Both the position numbers and the translations under genes were made by a program. This document shows positions 9,599 to 22,142 of a stretch of 64,000 bases of DNA, piece by piece (position 1 is the first letter of the stretch; every line of letters begins with the position of its first letter). The notes beneath the pieces were generated by a model, which did not search any database, was not told the origin of the DNA, and saw only the letters and a program-made list of their open reading frames with translations. The stretch is from Hawksworthiomyces lignivorus. Its lineage: Eukaryota; Ascomycota; Sordariomycetes; Ophiostomatales; Ophiostomataceae. The stretch lies in contig NTMA01000019.1 of NCBI GenBank assembly GCA_002917075.1, positions 434,001-498,000 on the forward strand. Direction: 5' to 3'.

Positions 9599-11654
9599 GA
9601 TGAGAGACATAAAAAAAAATTTGCTTCGAAGGCTACTAAGGAGAGAAGAGAGGCCCGCAAGAGCCTGAGTTTGCCTCTAGTGGCTGTTCAATGTTCTTTG
9701 TTACCTCGCCCTGGCCCCCAAATCGGTATACCGCCCGCCCTCCCATCCCGCTCAATTCCCTAGCGTCGCCCACTTTGCATATATCCACACCCTCCAGTAT
9801 TAATTTGAGTGCGACATAAGCTGACAATACAAAGAACTTGGAGCCACGACTTTCTCCGGTATTTCCTTTCGCCTGCCGGGGCTCTCTCGTGTACCTGATT
9901 TAAGCCATGGCTTTTCTTTTCTTTTTCCTTATTTTGCTTTTTCTTTTCCTACTTTCCCCTTTCCCGTCTCCTCCGTTTTTTTTTGTTGCTTTTTGCGGCT
10001 ATTCTGATCCTTTCCCTCTTGGCTTGCCACATGGATTTATGCCCTTTCTTTCTTCCTAGCCCCCTAGGGCACACGACCAGCGCGCATGTGAAGCCTGAAT
10101 AGCCCCATTGCCAGATTCGTCCAGGCAGCATAATATTTTACGAAATTATTTCCAGATTCAGCAAGACAGCATGTTGTTGAACAAGGTAATATGGCAACAG
10201 CCAATTTAATTTTCAGCTCCCACAATTCAGACTGGTATTGATCGATCTGCACCAGGGCCTCTCTCTGGAGAGTGAGCGCGGGGTACTTGCGAGTATGAGA
10301 TGAAGACGCGCGTCGTCTCGTCCTGCCAGCACGCTTCTCTTGGTGCAACAACAGGCAAGCCAAGTGCGAGCCCGTCGATACAAAGCTCGTGCGAAAGGAA
10401 ATGCAGAGAATACCGGCGAACTCGACGTCTTGGGTATAGTCGTGCGTGATTTTCTTCTGGTGCCTCGTCCAGAGTTTTCGTCTTTCTCTCTTCGCTGCCT
10501 GCGGCTTCGGACGTCTACGCTCGCTGCCCCCTCAAAGAGCTCTCGCCGTCGTTCGGCAACAGTCTTCCACGCGTTCCGGCCTCTTTGTCTCCAGGCTGGA
10601 GATGGTGCTCATTCCAAGGCTTTCCAAGCACGATGGCGACTGCAATGCATGACGCGGCTGCTAAGCGCAGACGCCGTCTGCGAGATTTTTCTCCCTAGGT
10701 TTTCTCTCATGACCGAAACACCTTCCCAATCGGTAGCAATAAATGTCGACCAAGCCCAGACCGCTTAGCCTCATGGGCGAAGAAGCACCTAACCTTAGCC
10801 TCAGAGATGCGGCTATTGAGTAAGAAGTTGGCCGGTGTGGGTGTGGAGCAGGTTGTAGGTCTTGTACTGATGACCAAAAGCGACATAGCGTACCGCCTTG
10901 TTGGAATCATCCACCCAGAAAACCGGCCGGATAACCACTGGCGCGTTCAGGACGGGCGAAAACGGGCAGGGATCTCAGGGGCGAGATCTGGAAATCTGGG
11001 TAAAATCACGCACGATCGATTCCGGAGCCGCACCCTTGCTGTGGGGCCAGAAGTCGAGGCCGTTTCTTCGCTGGTCGGCGACGTTTCTAGAACAGGCACA
11101 GTAGTCCACCTTTGGGAATAGAACGCTTCTGGGCTGTCGTAGTGAATCAACATAAATCTTCTCCGTATAATCCTATTGGACAGAAAAGTGGAGATGGAAA
11201 AAATTTAACCTGGTGTCCCGAATGCCAACTTCGCATGGTCGCCACGTGTGCTTGTACTCGTATGCAAACGCTTAAGAGGCAATCTAGTCATCATTGGGTA
11301 GATTCTGAAGTCCGTTTGATTCCCGAGCCTTTACGGCTTCTATTTTCAGCTATCCAAGTTTGCCCTGTCGCACCCAACAGCCTGGTTCCCTCCGACGCAG
11401 AGTGGAGATAACTCGGCAGCTGTTCGTGTTGCCCCCCCGGCACTCCTGCTCACACTGCTAGCTGCCTCACTTCCAATTATACATACGTAGTCTATAGCAG
11501 TATTACCGTGCCATTACAAATCCCATGTTGACGCATCGTATTCTTTGCTGCCCTTAGCTTGCCCGGGATCAGTCAGAGTTCGCCGCTACCGCCGAATCGT
11601 TGCTTTGCTGATTTGTATTCGACCGCGACAAGGTGTAAACCCGGTCGAAAGGTG

Positions 11655-11674
11655 TACGAGTACTCGTACGAGTA
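11655..11674 (+). repeat. overlapping TACGAGTA/TACTCGTA palindrome cluster
   Basis: Three overlapping copies of the 8-mer TACGAGTA or its reverse complement within 20 nt; the first 14 nt form a perfect palindrome. Related copies occur at 4442, 11255, 42391, 42418, 43258 and 56233-56246, all outside genes. Confidence 0.6.
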
Positions 11675-12126
11675 TGTTCGCAGCCAGCAGCTACACGGCA
11701 TACCCACACACAGCCAGCCTTGCTGGGCAGACGACTCCGTTTTCGGGGCTGCCTCATATCCTTCTCCTCTTTTTCTTCCCCTCTTTCTGATGCTCTCCCG
11801 TCACCACCCAAAGTCTGGTCTATGCCTTTGTACTTGTCTTGGCAGGAAGATTAAAAGGCTATGCAGTAGCTGTACAGTTGATACTATTCCCAATATGTCC
11901 AGCATCTCGTCTGAACCAGATGCAAGGCCCGAAAATAAGTTCCTGGTGGGGCGCACTTAGATCTAGTTTTCTTCACGCTAATTTTTAGCACATCTTGGAC
12001 GTCAGCGTCGACTAACACGATTATCTCCGCTCCGCGTTTCTGCCTCAGCCTACTGCAAACTTTGCTTGTAGAAGAGCACAAGCATCTCTGTCGTGAAGTG
12101 TTCATCCTAGATGCCTCCAAGATGTG

Positions 12127-12135
12127 TATATATAT
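12127..12135 (+). promoter_or_regulatory. TATA box of the G1 peptidase gene
   Basis: TATATATAT about 190 nt before the ATG. It is followed by about 120 nt made almost only of A, C and T with CAC/CAA repeats (12176-12295), a leader predicted to be unstructured. If transcription starts downstream of this box, the ATG at 12122, whose frame would overlap the peptidase start, is left out of the mRNA. Confidence 0.5.
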
Positions 12136-12327
12136 CCACCCGGTTCCACCAGCAAGGATCAAATCTCTTCTTTCCATCATCCACAACATCCACAACAACC
12201 CACTTCATCGCATCCACAACACCCGCAGCCTCCACACCACCTACACTACCAGCAACATCCACACCACCCACACCATCAACAACACCCACCTCTCGGCTAC
12301 TTGGCCCATTTTCCTCAATCAATCACC

Positions 12328-13140
12328 ATGCAGTTCCCTCTCTTTGCCATTACCGCCCTGCTGGGGGCCACTCTGACCGCTGCCTCGCCGGTCCAGCTCA
12401 TCTCCCCCGAGCAGCGCATCATGCGGAGCAGCCACCGCGCCGACCGCGTCAACGCCACCGACGTGGACGGCCTTGTGGCGCGCGGAGAGGACGAAGAGGG
12501 CACCTACCACACCACCTATACCAACAACTGGGCCGGCGCTGTTCTGATCGGCCATGGCTTCACCTCGGTCACCGGCACCTTCACCGTCCCCACGCCGCAG
12601 ACCCCCGCCGGCGGCGACGCCAACACCGCCTACCACGCCAGCGCCTGGGTCGGCATTGACGGCGACACCTGCACCTCGGCCATCATCCAGACGGGCATCG
12701 ACTTGAACGTGCTGGGCAGCACCGTCACCTACACTCCCTGGTACGAGTGGTACCCCGGCGCAACCCACAACTGGAACAACTTCGCCATCAGCCCCGGCGA
12801 CGTGCTCACCCTGGCTGCCACCGTCACCTCGGGCACCTCGGGCAACGTCACCATCGAGAACAAGACCACCGGCAAGAGCGTCTCCCAGACCTTTGCCTCG
12901 CAGTCCTCCATGCTCTGCCAGACCAACGCCGAGTGGATCGTCGAGGACTACACCATGAACGGCGCCAAGGTGCCCCTGGCCAACTTCGGCTCCATCCAGT
13001 TCACCGGCGCCTCTGCCTCTTCCATCTGCGGCCCTATCCCCCTGTCCGACGCCACCATGTTCGGCATGGTCCAGAACAACAAGCTGGTCGGCTCTGCTTC
13101 CGTCACCGGCACCGATTCCATCCTCATCAAGCACTCTTGA
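12328..13140 (+). CDS. secreted glutamic endopeptidase, peptidase family G1 (eqolisin)
   Basis: Single exon, 270 aa, start in good context (TCACCATGC). Residues 1-19 form a signal peptide (hydrophobic core LFAITALLGATLTA), followed by a pro-region of about 40 residues and the catalytic beta-sandwich from about TNNWAGAVL onward. Family hallmarks are visible: WVGIDGDTC, AIIQTG with the catalytic Gln at 121, YEWYPG, and AEWIVEDY, which holds the catalytic Glu (E202 or E206; I cannot choose without an alignment). Enzymes of this family cleave proteins at strongly acidic pH outside the cell and are made as self-processing zymogens. The length matches fungal homologues. The alternative start at 12124 is a GTG codon and is rejected. 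Confidence 0.95.
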   Translation: MQFPLFAITALLGATLTAASPVQLISPEQRIMRSSHRADRVNATDVDGLVARGEDEEGTYHTTYTNNWAGAVLIGHGFTSVTGTFTVPTPQTPAGGDANTAYHASAWVGIDGDTCTSAIIQTGIDLNVLGSTVTYTPWYEWYPGATHNWNNFAISPGDVLTLAATVTSGTSGNVTIENKTTGKSVSQTFASQSSMLCQTNAEWIVEDYTMNGAKVPLANFGSIQFTGASASSICGPIPLSDATMFGMVQNNKLVGSASVTGTDSILIKHS

Positions 13141-15148
13141 GCGGCCGACCAGCCAACAACAAAAAAAAAAAAAATAGACATCAGATTTTCAAGGTGCATT
13201 TGGAGTTGGATTTTAGGACGGCTGCTGTTGCTACATTCACATAGCGCATAAAAATGTGCCTTCAGCCGGCCTCTGATTTTGGGATAGATATAGACTTTTG
13301 GGCCTTTTTTTTTTTGCAAGACACCGGGATAGGACTTGGGTTTCACTACATACTTATAGATAAATGCCTCATAAGGCATCTTTCAAGCAATTGATAACCT
13401 CACTAAGACAATTTTCTTTTTTGCTCTGCTGTCGTGAACTCTTCCGTGGCTCTTAGTTCTTACTAATCTTTCTTCTCTTGTCTGGATCAAGGTCGACAAC
13501 GCGACTGAACAAGAATGGGCCGACGAAATTAAAGACAATGATAATGTTCCCGTGACCTGAGGTTCTTCCTTCCGTGAGGCTCGCGTTGCACAGCAGCATG
13601 TTGTTGGTATTTTGCCTGCTGTTGGTGATTTTGCCAGATATGCTGGGGTTATCCCTTTGCCGCCTTGCGATGTCCCTCAGCCTTCTCTCTCGAATGAGGT
13701 CATAGTACTGTGCTAAATACAGTGCACATAGACGGATACTGTAAGATCTCCCGTCCCAAGGGAGGCCTGTGTGTTTCACGTGACCAAATGCGTGGTATTG
13801 TAAGCACAGGGCATCAAAAAGTGTCTGATGTGTCAGATATACGCCTAGGCCAGGCCAGCCCTCTGAAACGATTCTGTGGCGCACATCTTGCTTTGGAGCA
13901 GCCCTGGATATGCTTCGAGAACAGCAATGCAAGAGGGAAGAAGAAACGTATAGAGTTTCTGGTGGCCGGTCAGCAGGAAAGTAGAGGCCCCCCAAAATAG
14001 CAATATTACAGGTCGCTTTTCCTGGGCGGCAGCGCTTCTTATAGCATGTCTCACAGAGTGGCCTTAGCGTACTGCGGAAGACTTAAGCCTTAGGGAGCGA
14101 CAGGAGGCCGGCGAGGCTGGAAACGTAGCTGTGTTAACAGACTGGAGGGCTCAGTACTGGCCCTAATTCGCACAACAAGAAGAACAAGCAGTAAAATTTG
14201 ATAAAACGAATAAAAATAAATATTGGAATTTATCAAAGAGCTTTCGTATACTTATCTCTCATGGTTTGAGAGTCATTCAGGACACAGCGAGAGCACCTGT
14301 TAAGAATGATACAAAGCAAGTAAGAGATCCCTTTGTTTTTGTACGCGGCAGTATTCGCTTAATTAGGCCTTGTCAGGTATGTACAAAAGCGGTGTGACCT
14401 GCCTGTAACAGACATGCTTCAAAACATACACCTACACCCCGGTAGCTTCAACGCAATTTCCCCATAATCGCATATTTTTCACTTCGCGTACAGCGCTAGC
14501 CATCTTGGACAGTGTCCTCCTTTGCTAAGTGGAGCTGTTCGTACTGTCTCTCCCATTCCCAAACGCCATCCATCCATCCAACCCATTCCAAAAGCCCATC
14601 CAACCATCCAAAACGTGCATGCGTTTTCATCAGCACCTCTTCCTCTTTCGTTTCGACAAGACGATCCTCGGCTCAGTCATCCGTCCCGCTTGAGATCCCA
14701 ACGCCTGCACTCGATTCTTCGTCTGCATCTGTCGTGGCAATCACCACGAAGCCGGACACGACCCGGCCATTTCGACCTCCTCGACGAGGACGCCCGAGAT
14801 ACACTGTTGTCTCCCTTACTTCAATTGACCCCCTCGAGTCTCGTGTCTGCTCCCGACTGTTCCGGTGCCATCACACAGCTCTCCAATCTCATCCCACCTC
14901 TCTGGACGCCTCGACCCGAACATCTCCGGCATCAAAGATGCTTCGGCCCCTGTCACCGCTGCTTCCGTCGCCTCAATTTTGAACGGAAGGGGCCAAGAAA
15001 AAGGACCGATCTTCAACAGTGCCGCGTCTCGGACTGGCTGCCTTGACGGCTTCGCCCCGAGACAGACTGAGTCAATCCGAACCGTTGCTCTCCCGTCTAT
15101 CTCCTCCCTACGATACAGCTCTCCGGGAAAGAGAGGTAGACTGCCACC
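13141..15148. other. intergenic: peptidase 3' flank and Sec3 promoter
   Basis: About 2 kb. A 13-nt A run lies near 13161, and a small hairpin (TGCCT-CATA-AGGCA) near 13366-13379 in the peptidase 3' flank. The stretch 14150-14420 is AT-rich. CCAT-type repeats lie at 14566-14611 in the Sec3 upstream region. A 180-codon minus-strand ORF at 13453-13995 has no recognisable domain and is not called. Confidence 0.5.
14566..14611 (+). repeat. CCAT/CCAAC-type repeat
   Basis: Runs of CCATC and CCAA(C) units upstream of Sec3, probably in its promoter or leader. Confidence 0.55.
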
Positions 15149-18100
15149 ATGGCGATGCCCGGCGGCCGCGAGATGACGCGGGCAGAGCGTTTTGAGGATG
15201 AGAAGCGACGAATCATCGACAGCTGCTTCAACAAGAAGGACGAAGACGGATCGAGTAAGTAGTCCCCCTCGAGCCTGGATGCATTCTTTCTTCGCGGTGA
15301 GTCCTCGTCGGTGGCGTGTCTCCACTAACCACCACAACAGTACTCGAGACCTATATCACACACATCAAAATCCTCGAATTCTCCTCGCACCCGACATCCC
15401 CTCCACCGCCCCAGGCGCGCACCCCCCAGTCCGAGAAAAACCGCGTCATCATTGTTGCGGTGCGCAAGTCTGGCCGCGTCCGTGTCCACAAATCCAAGGA
15501 GAACCCAAACGGCACCTTCTCAATCGGCAAGACGTGGGATCTCAACGACTTGAGCGCAATCGAGTCATATACAGCACCAAACACAAGCCCCGACTTCCGC
15601 CAATGGGCCGGAAACGTCGGCTTCTTGATCACGCTGGGCAAGCCATACTACTGGCAGGCCCAGACCGACAAAGAAAAGAAGTTTTTTATTGCGAGTCTGC
15701 TGAAGATCTACGGCAAGTACTCGGGTGGCAAAGTGCCAACTCTAACTGGATTCGACTCAAATGAGCTCGACCAGATCCAAGGCGGCGCGGGGCAGCGCCG
15801 TGCGCCGCCGTCCCAGCTCCAGCCACAGCCGCCCCAGCAACTGCCACCATCACAGCAGACACCTACATTACCTCCGCCCCCCATGTCCGCCCGCGACCCG
15901 GTGGCTACGCCGTCCAGCAACTACGGGTCCATAAGCGGCTCGCCCGTCGACTTCCGGAGTCAGCGCAACGCCATGCTCGCTAACGGAGGCTCTGCGTCGC
16001 CCGCCCCGAGCGTGGACTCGGGCCGCTCGGCCAACCAAGCCACCCTGCGGCGCTTGGCGGGCAGCAACAAGAGCCAAGAATCTGTCGCTGCATCCATGAC
16101 GGCCCGCAGCGACGACGGAAGCAATAGCATTCCACCCCGGTCACGTAACGGCACCATGAATGGATCCAGCAACGGCGGCGGTTATGGCGGCTTGGGCGAC
16201 AGCCCAGCTATCACAGAGGGGAAGCCGCCACCAGAGAGAAAGCGGCCACCGATGGACCCGTCCCGACCGCAAGGCGTGGCCGACGACGGACTGGTTCCGG
16301 CCCCCCTGATGAGCTCTGTACGCACACGCGACGGCGCTGCGCCGCCACCGCCACGCAGCTCCAACCGCTCTTCACCTTTCCAAGATACGGCACGAAGCCA
16401 GGAGAGTGCTGCTATGGCTCCACCGCCTCTGCGCAGTCCGATCAACGGTTCCAATCCTGCATTATCCACACCCACCCCCCCGCCCTCTCAAGCACTCCCA
16501 CAACCACCACCACAGCCGGAAGAACAAGCGCAGCCATCTCCACCAGCGCCGCCACCCGTACCAGCAGAACCCGAAGAGACGCGGCCCGGTCTCGGTCCAA
16601 TGATCAAGAAGAAGTCCAAAGGCGACATTGCCAACGCCTTTTGGAAAGCCGCAGCAACCGCCAACGCGTTCAAGCCCCGACCTGGCGGCGCCGGTGAACG
16701 GCTGCGCCAACTACAAAACAAGAGCAACGACGGCCCAGATGGAATCACCAGCGTTGTTCCGGCCCCCCCGCGGCCTGTTTCTGCTGAGAAGCCGAAGCCG
16801 GTAGTTGAAGAGCCGCCGCAGCCCCCAAAGACGCCACAGCGATCCTCGATGCGATCCATTCCTGAAGTCAAGATCACGGTGCCCAACGCCAGCCGGCCGA
16901 CGAGTTCCCAGTCCACCATAAAAGAGGTGACCAACGGCACGAAACAGCTGCCCAAGACGCCAGACGAGCCTCCTCCCCCGAAGCTGCCCTCGCGCAAGTC
17001 CCTCGTCGTCGGAAACGACGCTAAATACCTCGCCAGCCTCGGGGTCGACCCGACCATCATGGACAAGCGGAGCGCGGAATTCGCCAAGTGGCTCGACTAC
17101 TTCGGCTGGGTGCCCGGCTCGCACATGCGGTCCATCAACATGGAAGACCTGAAAATTGACCTGGACCGCGAGCTCAACCGCGCGCAGGCAGGCGGCTGGC
17201 TGTCGCGGTTCGAGGAAGAAGACGAGCGGGTCGAGGCGATCAAGCGGGGCATCGACGCGGCGATGGACGAGTGCGAGGAGCTGGACAACCTGCTGACGCT
17301 GTACAGCGTCGAGCTGTCGACCCTGTCCGACGACATCGCCTTCATCGAGGCCCAGGGCCAGGGCCTGCAGGTCCAGGCGGCCAACCAGAAGCTGCTGCAC
17401 AAGGAGCTGGAGTCCCTGCTGGACACGTGCGCCATCACGGCGGGCGACCTGGAAGCGCTGCGGGTCGCGCCGCTCGAGTCGCCGGCCGGCATCGAGGAGA
17501 TCGAGGCGGCGCTCGTCACGCTGTTCAAGGCTATGTCCAAGATCGACCCGAGCATGGGCAGCGGCGACGCAGCCGCCGCAGGAGGGGCCGCCGCCGCGCA
17601 GGCAATTCTCGAGGGTCTCGGCGCTGCCGCCGCCGACGGCTCCGGCGGCGACCCGTCCGACCCGTCGCTCGACAGCGACTTTGGTCAGATGCGCATCGTG
17701 CGCGAGAAGAAGGAGATGTACAAGTCGGAGAGCGACGCGTTCATGCGGCGGCTGGTCGTCTACATGGCGACCGAGTTCGACCAGGCAATTGGGCTGACCC
17801 GCAAAGCCATGGACGGCGCGCTGGCCAAGAAGGTCGACCCGCGCAACCACGACGTTGGCCGGGACGTGCTGTGGAAGTACAGCCCGCTGATGCTCTATGC
17901 GCGCGAGACGGACCTGGCCAACTGGAACCGCATCCTGCAGATATACGAGGACAAGAGCCAGCCCGTGTACAAGAACGAGTTCCGGGACGTGGTTGGCGTG
18001 ATGAAGAAGAACGCGCGCAAGCCCGCGTCCGGGGGCGAGGACAGCGAGATCCTGTTCACGTCGCTGCAGGAGAAGAAGGACGAGGGCATCGCAACGACGG

Positions 18101-19593
18101 CGCGCAAGCTAACGGTGAAGCGCAGCCAGACTCTGGCGCGCACCCTGCGGTCGCCGCTGGGCGACGGCAACAGCAGCCGGGCAAGCCTAGACAAGATGGC
18201 GGCGTCGGGCGGCGACAGCCGCAGCCACGCCTACGAGGTGTTTGCCAGCGTGCTGGACGAGCTGCTGCCGCTGGTGCAGATGGAGCAGAACTTCATCGTC
18301 GACATGTTCCACGCGACGACGCTGCAGCAGGCCGACTTTGCCGATGTGGTGGCCACGTCGCGGCCGTCGGAGCGGCGCGCCACCAGCGACCTGCGGCGCG
18401 CGCGGCCCATGGAGCCCGACCGCGAGCTGGCGCGGCGCGTGACCCGCGCCATGGAGGCCGTCTTCGCGTTCCTGGAGCAGGACCTGCAGAGCCTTATCGA
18501 CTGGGTGCTGTCGCTGGAGGCGCTGCAGGGCATCGGCGTCCTGGCCACGCTGGAGCGCAAGCTGGCGGAGCTGGCGCGGTCGAACCAGGAGTTCTTGCAC
18601 AACCTGCTGCAGCGGCTGCACGGCAACCTGGAGGGCCGCTTCCGCAAGTTTGTCGACGAGCAGATCCGCGCCATCGAGGAGACCAAGGTCAAGATCAAGA
18701 AGCGCAAGGGCGTCATCGGCTTCATGCGCATCTTCCCCAACTTTGCCGCCGCAGTCGAGAACATGCTGGCCGACGTCGACCCCAGCCTGAACCTCAACGT
18801 GCGCCGCACCATCGACGGCGAGTACGACCGCATCCTGCGGTCCATGTTCGACTCGCTCAAAGTGATCGCGCGCGAGAACCCCACCATGACCCTGGCGGCG
18901 ACCGCCAGCGCCGGCGTCAACGCCGGCGCCGGCGCCGACCCGGAGGACAAGGAGGCGCTCAACTTTCACATCCTGTTGATCGAGAACATGAACCACTACC
19001 TCGAGGACGTCGACAGCTACGCCGGCGGCAGCAGCGGCAACAGCGTGCGGGCCAGCCTGGCTGTGGGCGGCGCCCCGGGCGGCGGCGGCGGCAACGCCGT
19101 GCTCGATGAGTGGAAGCGGGTCGCGGCCGGCGAGCTCAACGAGCACATGGGCCTCTACCTCAGCGCGGTGATGCGGCGGCCGCTAGGCAAGCTGCTGGAG
19201 CACCTCGAGAACATCGAGGCGCAGCTGGCCGCGGGCAAGGCGCCGGCGGCCGTGGCGGCGCAGCCCAGCAACTCCAAGGCCGTCTTCAACAAGATGCTGG
19301 GCAGCTACGACGCCAAGGAGGTGCGCAAGGGCATCGAGACGCTGCGCAAGCGCGTCGAGAAGCACTTTGGCAGCGGCAACCCCGACGGCGCAGGCTCCGG
19401 CGGTACCGGCGCCGAAGACCCTGTCGTCAGTGCCCGCCTCGTCGCCCGCGTCCTGCGCGAGTGCGAGGCCTTTTACGGTGACGTCGAGCTGCGCATCGGC
19501 CGCATCACCACCACCGTCTACGGCGGCGACGTGCTCTACGAGTGGCCGCGCGCCGAGGTCAAGGCCGCCTTCGCCTCGGGGGTGCGCTACTAA
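15149..19593 (+). CDS. sec3: exocyst complex subunit Sec3
   Basis: Two exons: 15149-15254 and 15341-19593, with an 86-nt intron (GTAAGT...CAG, branch CTAAC); 1452 aa. The start has a good context (CCACCATGG), and splicing gives DGSILETYITHIKILEF without a break. Residues about 37-170 form the Sec3-type PH domain that binds PI(4,5)P2 and Rho GTPases (VIIVAVRKSGRVRVHK, YYWQAQTDKEKKFFIASLLKIY). Residues about 190-580 are Pro/Ser-rich and disordered. From about 583 (AKYLASLGVDPTIMDKRSAEF) to the end is the conserved helical exocyst region with coiled coil. Sec3 marks growth sites at the plasma membrane and tethers secretory vesicles there, at hyphal tips in moulds. Full length for a filamentous fungus. 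Very high GC3 in the 3' half produces long open shadow frames on both strands. Confidence 0.97.
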
Positions 19594-22142
19594 GAGAATG
19601 GAGGGGCTGTGTTTGCTCTTCGCAAGGACCAAGAAGGGGGAGAAGACGAGCGCATATTTTTGCATGAGGAGGTACGAGAGAAGGAACTGCGCTGTTGGAA
19701 ACGTGTGTGCATATGGTGTATATCTTTTTTTTTATGTTTCTCACCCATTGTTTTGTTTCCCCCTTTACTCTCTTTCTCTTGTTTACATTTATCTACCCCA
19801 TCATTGTGTATGTTTTTTTCTCATCTTTTTTTAAACTCTGTACGTGTTTCTTTTTCATTTCCGAGCCTCCCTGTCGCATTTCAGATTTCTTTCGATGCGC
19901 TACGGAGGACGATAACGATACACACAGATGAGGCAGAAAGAGACATCATAATCGTCCTTTTTCCTCTACAATGATCAACATAAGGCGTTTTTGGGTTCTA
20001 AACAACTTTTTTTCTCAACCCCCCGTTCTTCTTTATGGGTCGCATATCTGCATTAGTAATGTGATGTCCTTAACAAAGCCAGCCTCGGCAGGCAATCATC
20101 CGTAGGCCGTATACAACACGCAAGTCTTGCACAGACAGGCCTCTCCGGGTCAGGAGGCAATGCGGCTAGCTGTCTTTTCCCAGCAGTCTCCTTTACATAT
20201 TAGACTGCGATCTTGTGGCTTGGCAACAAAAAGCCGTGCGTGGCGTTACCTGCTTTTGTTTGCTTTGGTATTTCTTTTCCTTAATCTGTTCTTTCTGGGC
20301 TCTTGGCGTTAGCTGTCACTTTTAGCCTCAAGATGCCCGTCTTGGCCTCTCCTGTTTAAATCTGCCAGCTCTTTTGGCTTTGCTACAACGAATATGCATA
20401 GGCGAAATGAGTAGAAGTACGCGACAAATGCCGAAGAGAATTACGAATCATAATTAACGATGATCGGATTAAAAAAGCGAAATAAAAGTATGCAAATACC
20501 CAAGGGGAGGGAAGAAGTGAGAGACAGTGTCCTGCAGCGAGATGATCGAAGAGAGACGCCTCTGCTCTTGTTCTCATTTACAATGAGATCGATTGCATCA
20601 CACCACTGCTTCTTTGACAATTCTTTTTCCCATCTCATCAAATGCTCTTCAGAGAAAATAGATATTATGTCGCCTCAAAACGAGGGCAGGCAATATGAGA
20701 AACAAATGGAGCTAGGGAGGGTGGGAATATGAAATTGTATAGGACAGCATTCTATCGTGGCGAGTAGTGAACCTCTTGTCTTTGTGCTTGTATGCAGCGC
20801 TGTAGAGGTAATTGGGAAATAGGAAATATAAAAAGAAGGTTTACGCGGTCGCCTTCTTCCGTTCGCGTCTTTTGGGGTTATCTTCCCTACGCGGGTCGAA
20901 GCCGTATGAACCCAAGAACAGAATAAGAAGATGAGAAATCAGCATGCGAAGAATCAGGAGGAAATGGGGGGATCAAGCCTCCATGACGAGAGCTCTGTCA
21001 AAGTACAAGAAGCTTCTCGCTTGGCTCATATCGCAGGCTTTTGTCTTGCGACTTGTTCATTATTCTTCTTACCGTGTACGCCTTCTGCTATCCTGGTGTC
21101 CTATTTTCTCCGCGATTCTCCAGATTCTCCGCAACCTTTGCTTTGCCTTATTTTGTATTGCCTTTCAATTGTTTTCTCCGAGGAATAAAACCGAATGTGC
21201 TGTATCCTAAAAACAGAACGCTGGAAGAGCAAGGCGAGACTCGATTCGGCTCCTGTGTATCTTTTTTCTGCTTCCATAAATGCAATGTAATGTATATTGC
21301 TCTCTTCTTCCATTTCTGTTCTCTCCACCCCCGACATTTCCGTGCCAAGCCTATAGGCGTCCACGGTCTTTTGCCGAACCGAGAACGCCCAATCTATAAA
21401 GAATGGGTAAAAAAAAAAATAAACTTTATTCCCTGTAATTGACCCGGGGAGGAGGGGAGAATGACAAGGAAGAGAGGTCGACAAAGCCGTAGTAGAAGGG
21501 AGGATCTCGGAAGATTCCCCCATCATTGTTTCTTGTCCTACCCTCTCATCTGTCTCGGTCCTCCAGAGTCGAAGCTCCTGGTGCGTTTATGATGGGAAAC
21601 ATGCTCCTCATTACATGCGGGTGTGGCGACCTTGCGTGGGCGTTTCATACTATATCTTGCCAATTAATGTGCAGCGTATACAATTCATAATAACGCGGAG
21701 TGTCCTGGACGCAGGAAACCCCCAAATATTCGCGATAGGCATGGAATGACGGGACGTGTCTTCCGCCTCTTTTACTTAATTATTTGTTTTTGGAATGGCA
21801 AAAGCATTAATCAACACCCAAGCCCCTCTTTATGAGGCCCTTGTGCTTCATTTATCTACTTTGCTTGAGTGAAAGATAGGGAGACAAGGCATATATGAAC
21901 CCCAGGATGGGATGGCCCGGCCGACCAAGGGTGTGCGTGAAGGAGAAGAGAGACTTCTGCCTCGGTGATCCTTGCTGCTCTCTTGTTGCTTCTGTTTTGT
22001 CATTCAGTTGTTTGTCGTGATTTCGTACGTGTGACACAGCCGATTGACATCCAAACAGTTTTTGGCGTACCTTGGATTCTAGTGTTTTTTTTTTTTCTGT
22101 TCCAGTCCGTTTGAACAAAAGCAAGACACAGGCTCCCTCAAC
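19594..22142. other. intergenic, 2.5 kb
   Basis: Sec3 3' flank and upstream region of the PQQ dehydrogenase gene, AT-rich with T tracts. Small ORFs (up to about 140 codons) show no domain. I see no RNA gene or repeat family. Confidence 0.5.

Larger units (their letters stand above)
8815..12327. other. intergenic, 3.5 kb
   Basis: 3' flank of the PAN-like gene and upstream region of the G1 peptidase gene. It contains poly-T tracts (T17 at 9242-9258), a 16-bp tandem duplication (9567-9598), a 14-bp inverted repeat pair (about 10439-10452 and 11003-11016), a dense TACGAG/TACTCG cluster (11655-11674) and a TATA box at its right end. Open frames here stay below about 145 codons and resemble no family. 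Confidence 0.5.

Noticed and set aside
9907..10059. 51-codon ORF beginning MAFLFFFLILL, resembling a small secreted protein
   Set aside because: Translation of a TTT/CTT pyrimidine tract; no Cys pattern or gene structure around it.
12124..12327. N-terminal His/Pro/Gln-rich extension of the G1 peptidase
   Set aside because: The extended frame opens with GTG, not ATG, and would mask the clear signal peptide starting at 12328.
13453..13995. 180-codon minus-strand ORF downstream of the peptidase
   Set aside because: No domain, atypical composition for this genome's genes, and no supporting splice sites or start context.
17271..19109. 612-codon plus-strand frame inside Sec3, and long minus-strand frames opposite it
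   Set aside because: Ala/Arg/Gly-rich shadow translations of GC-rich Sec3 codons; no independent domain or splice structure.
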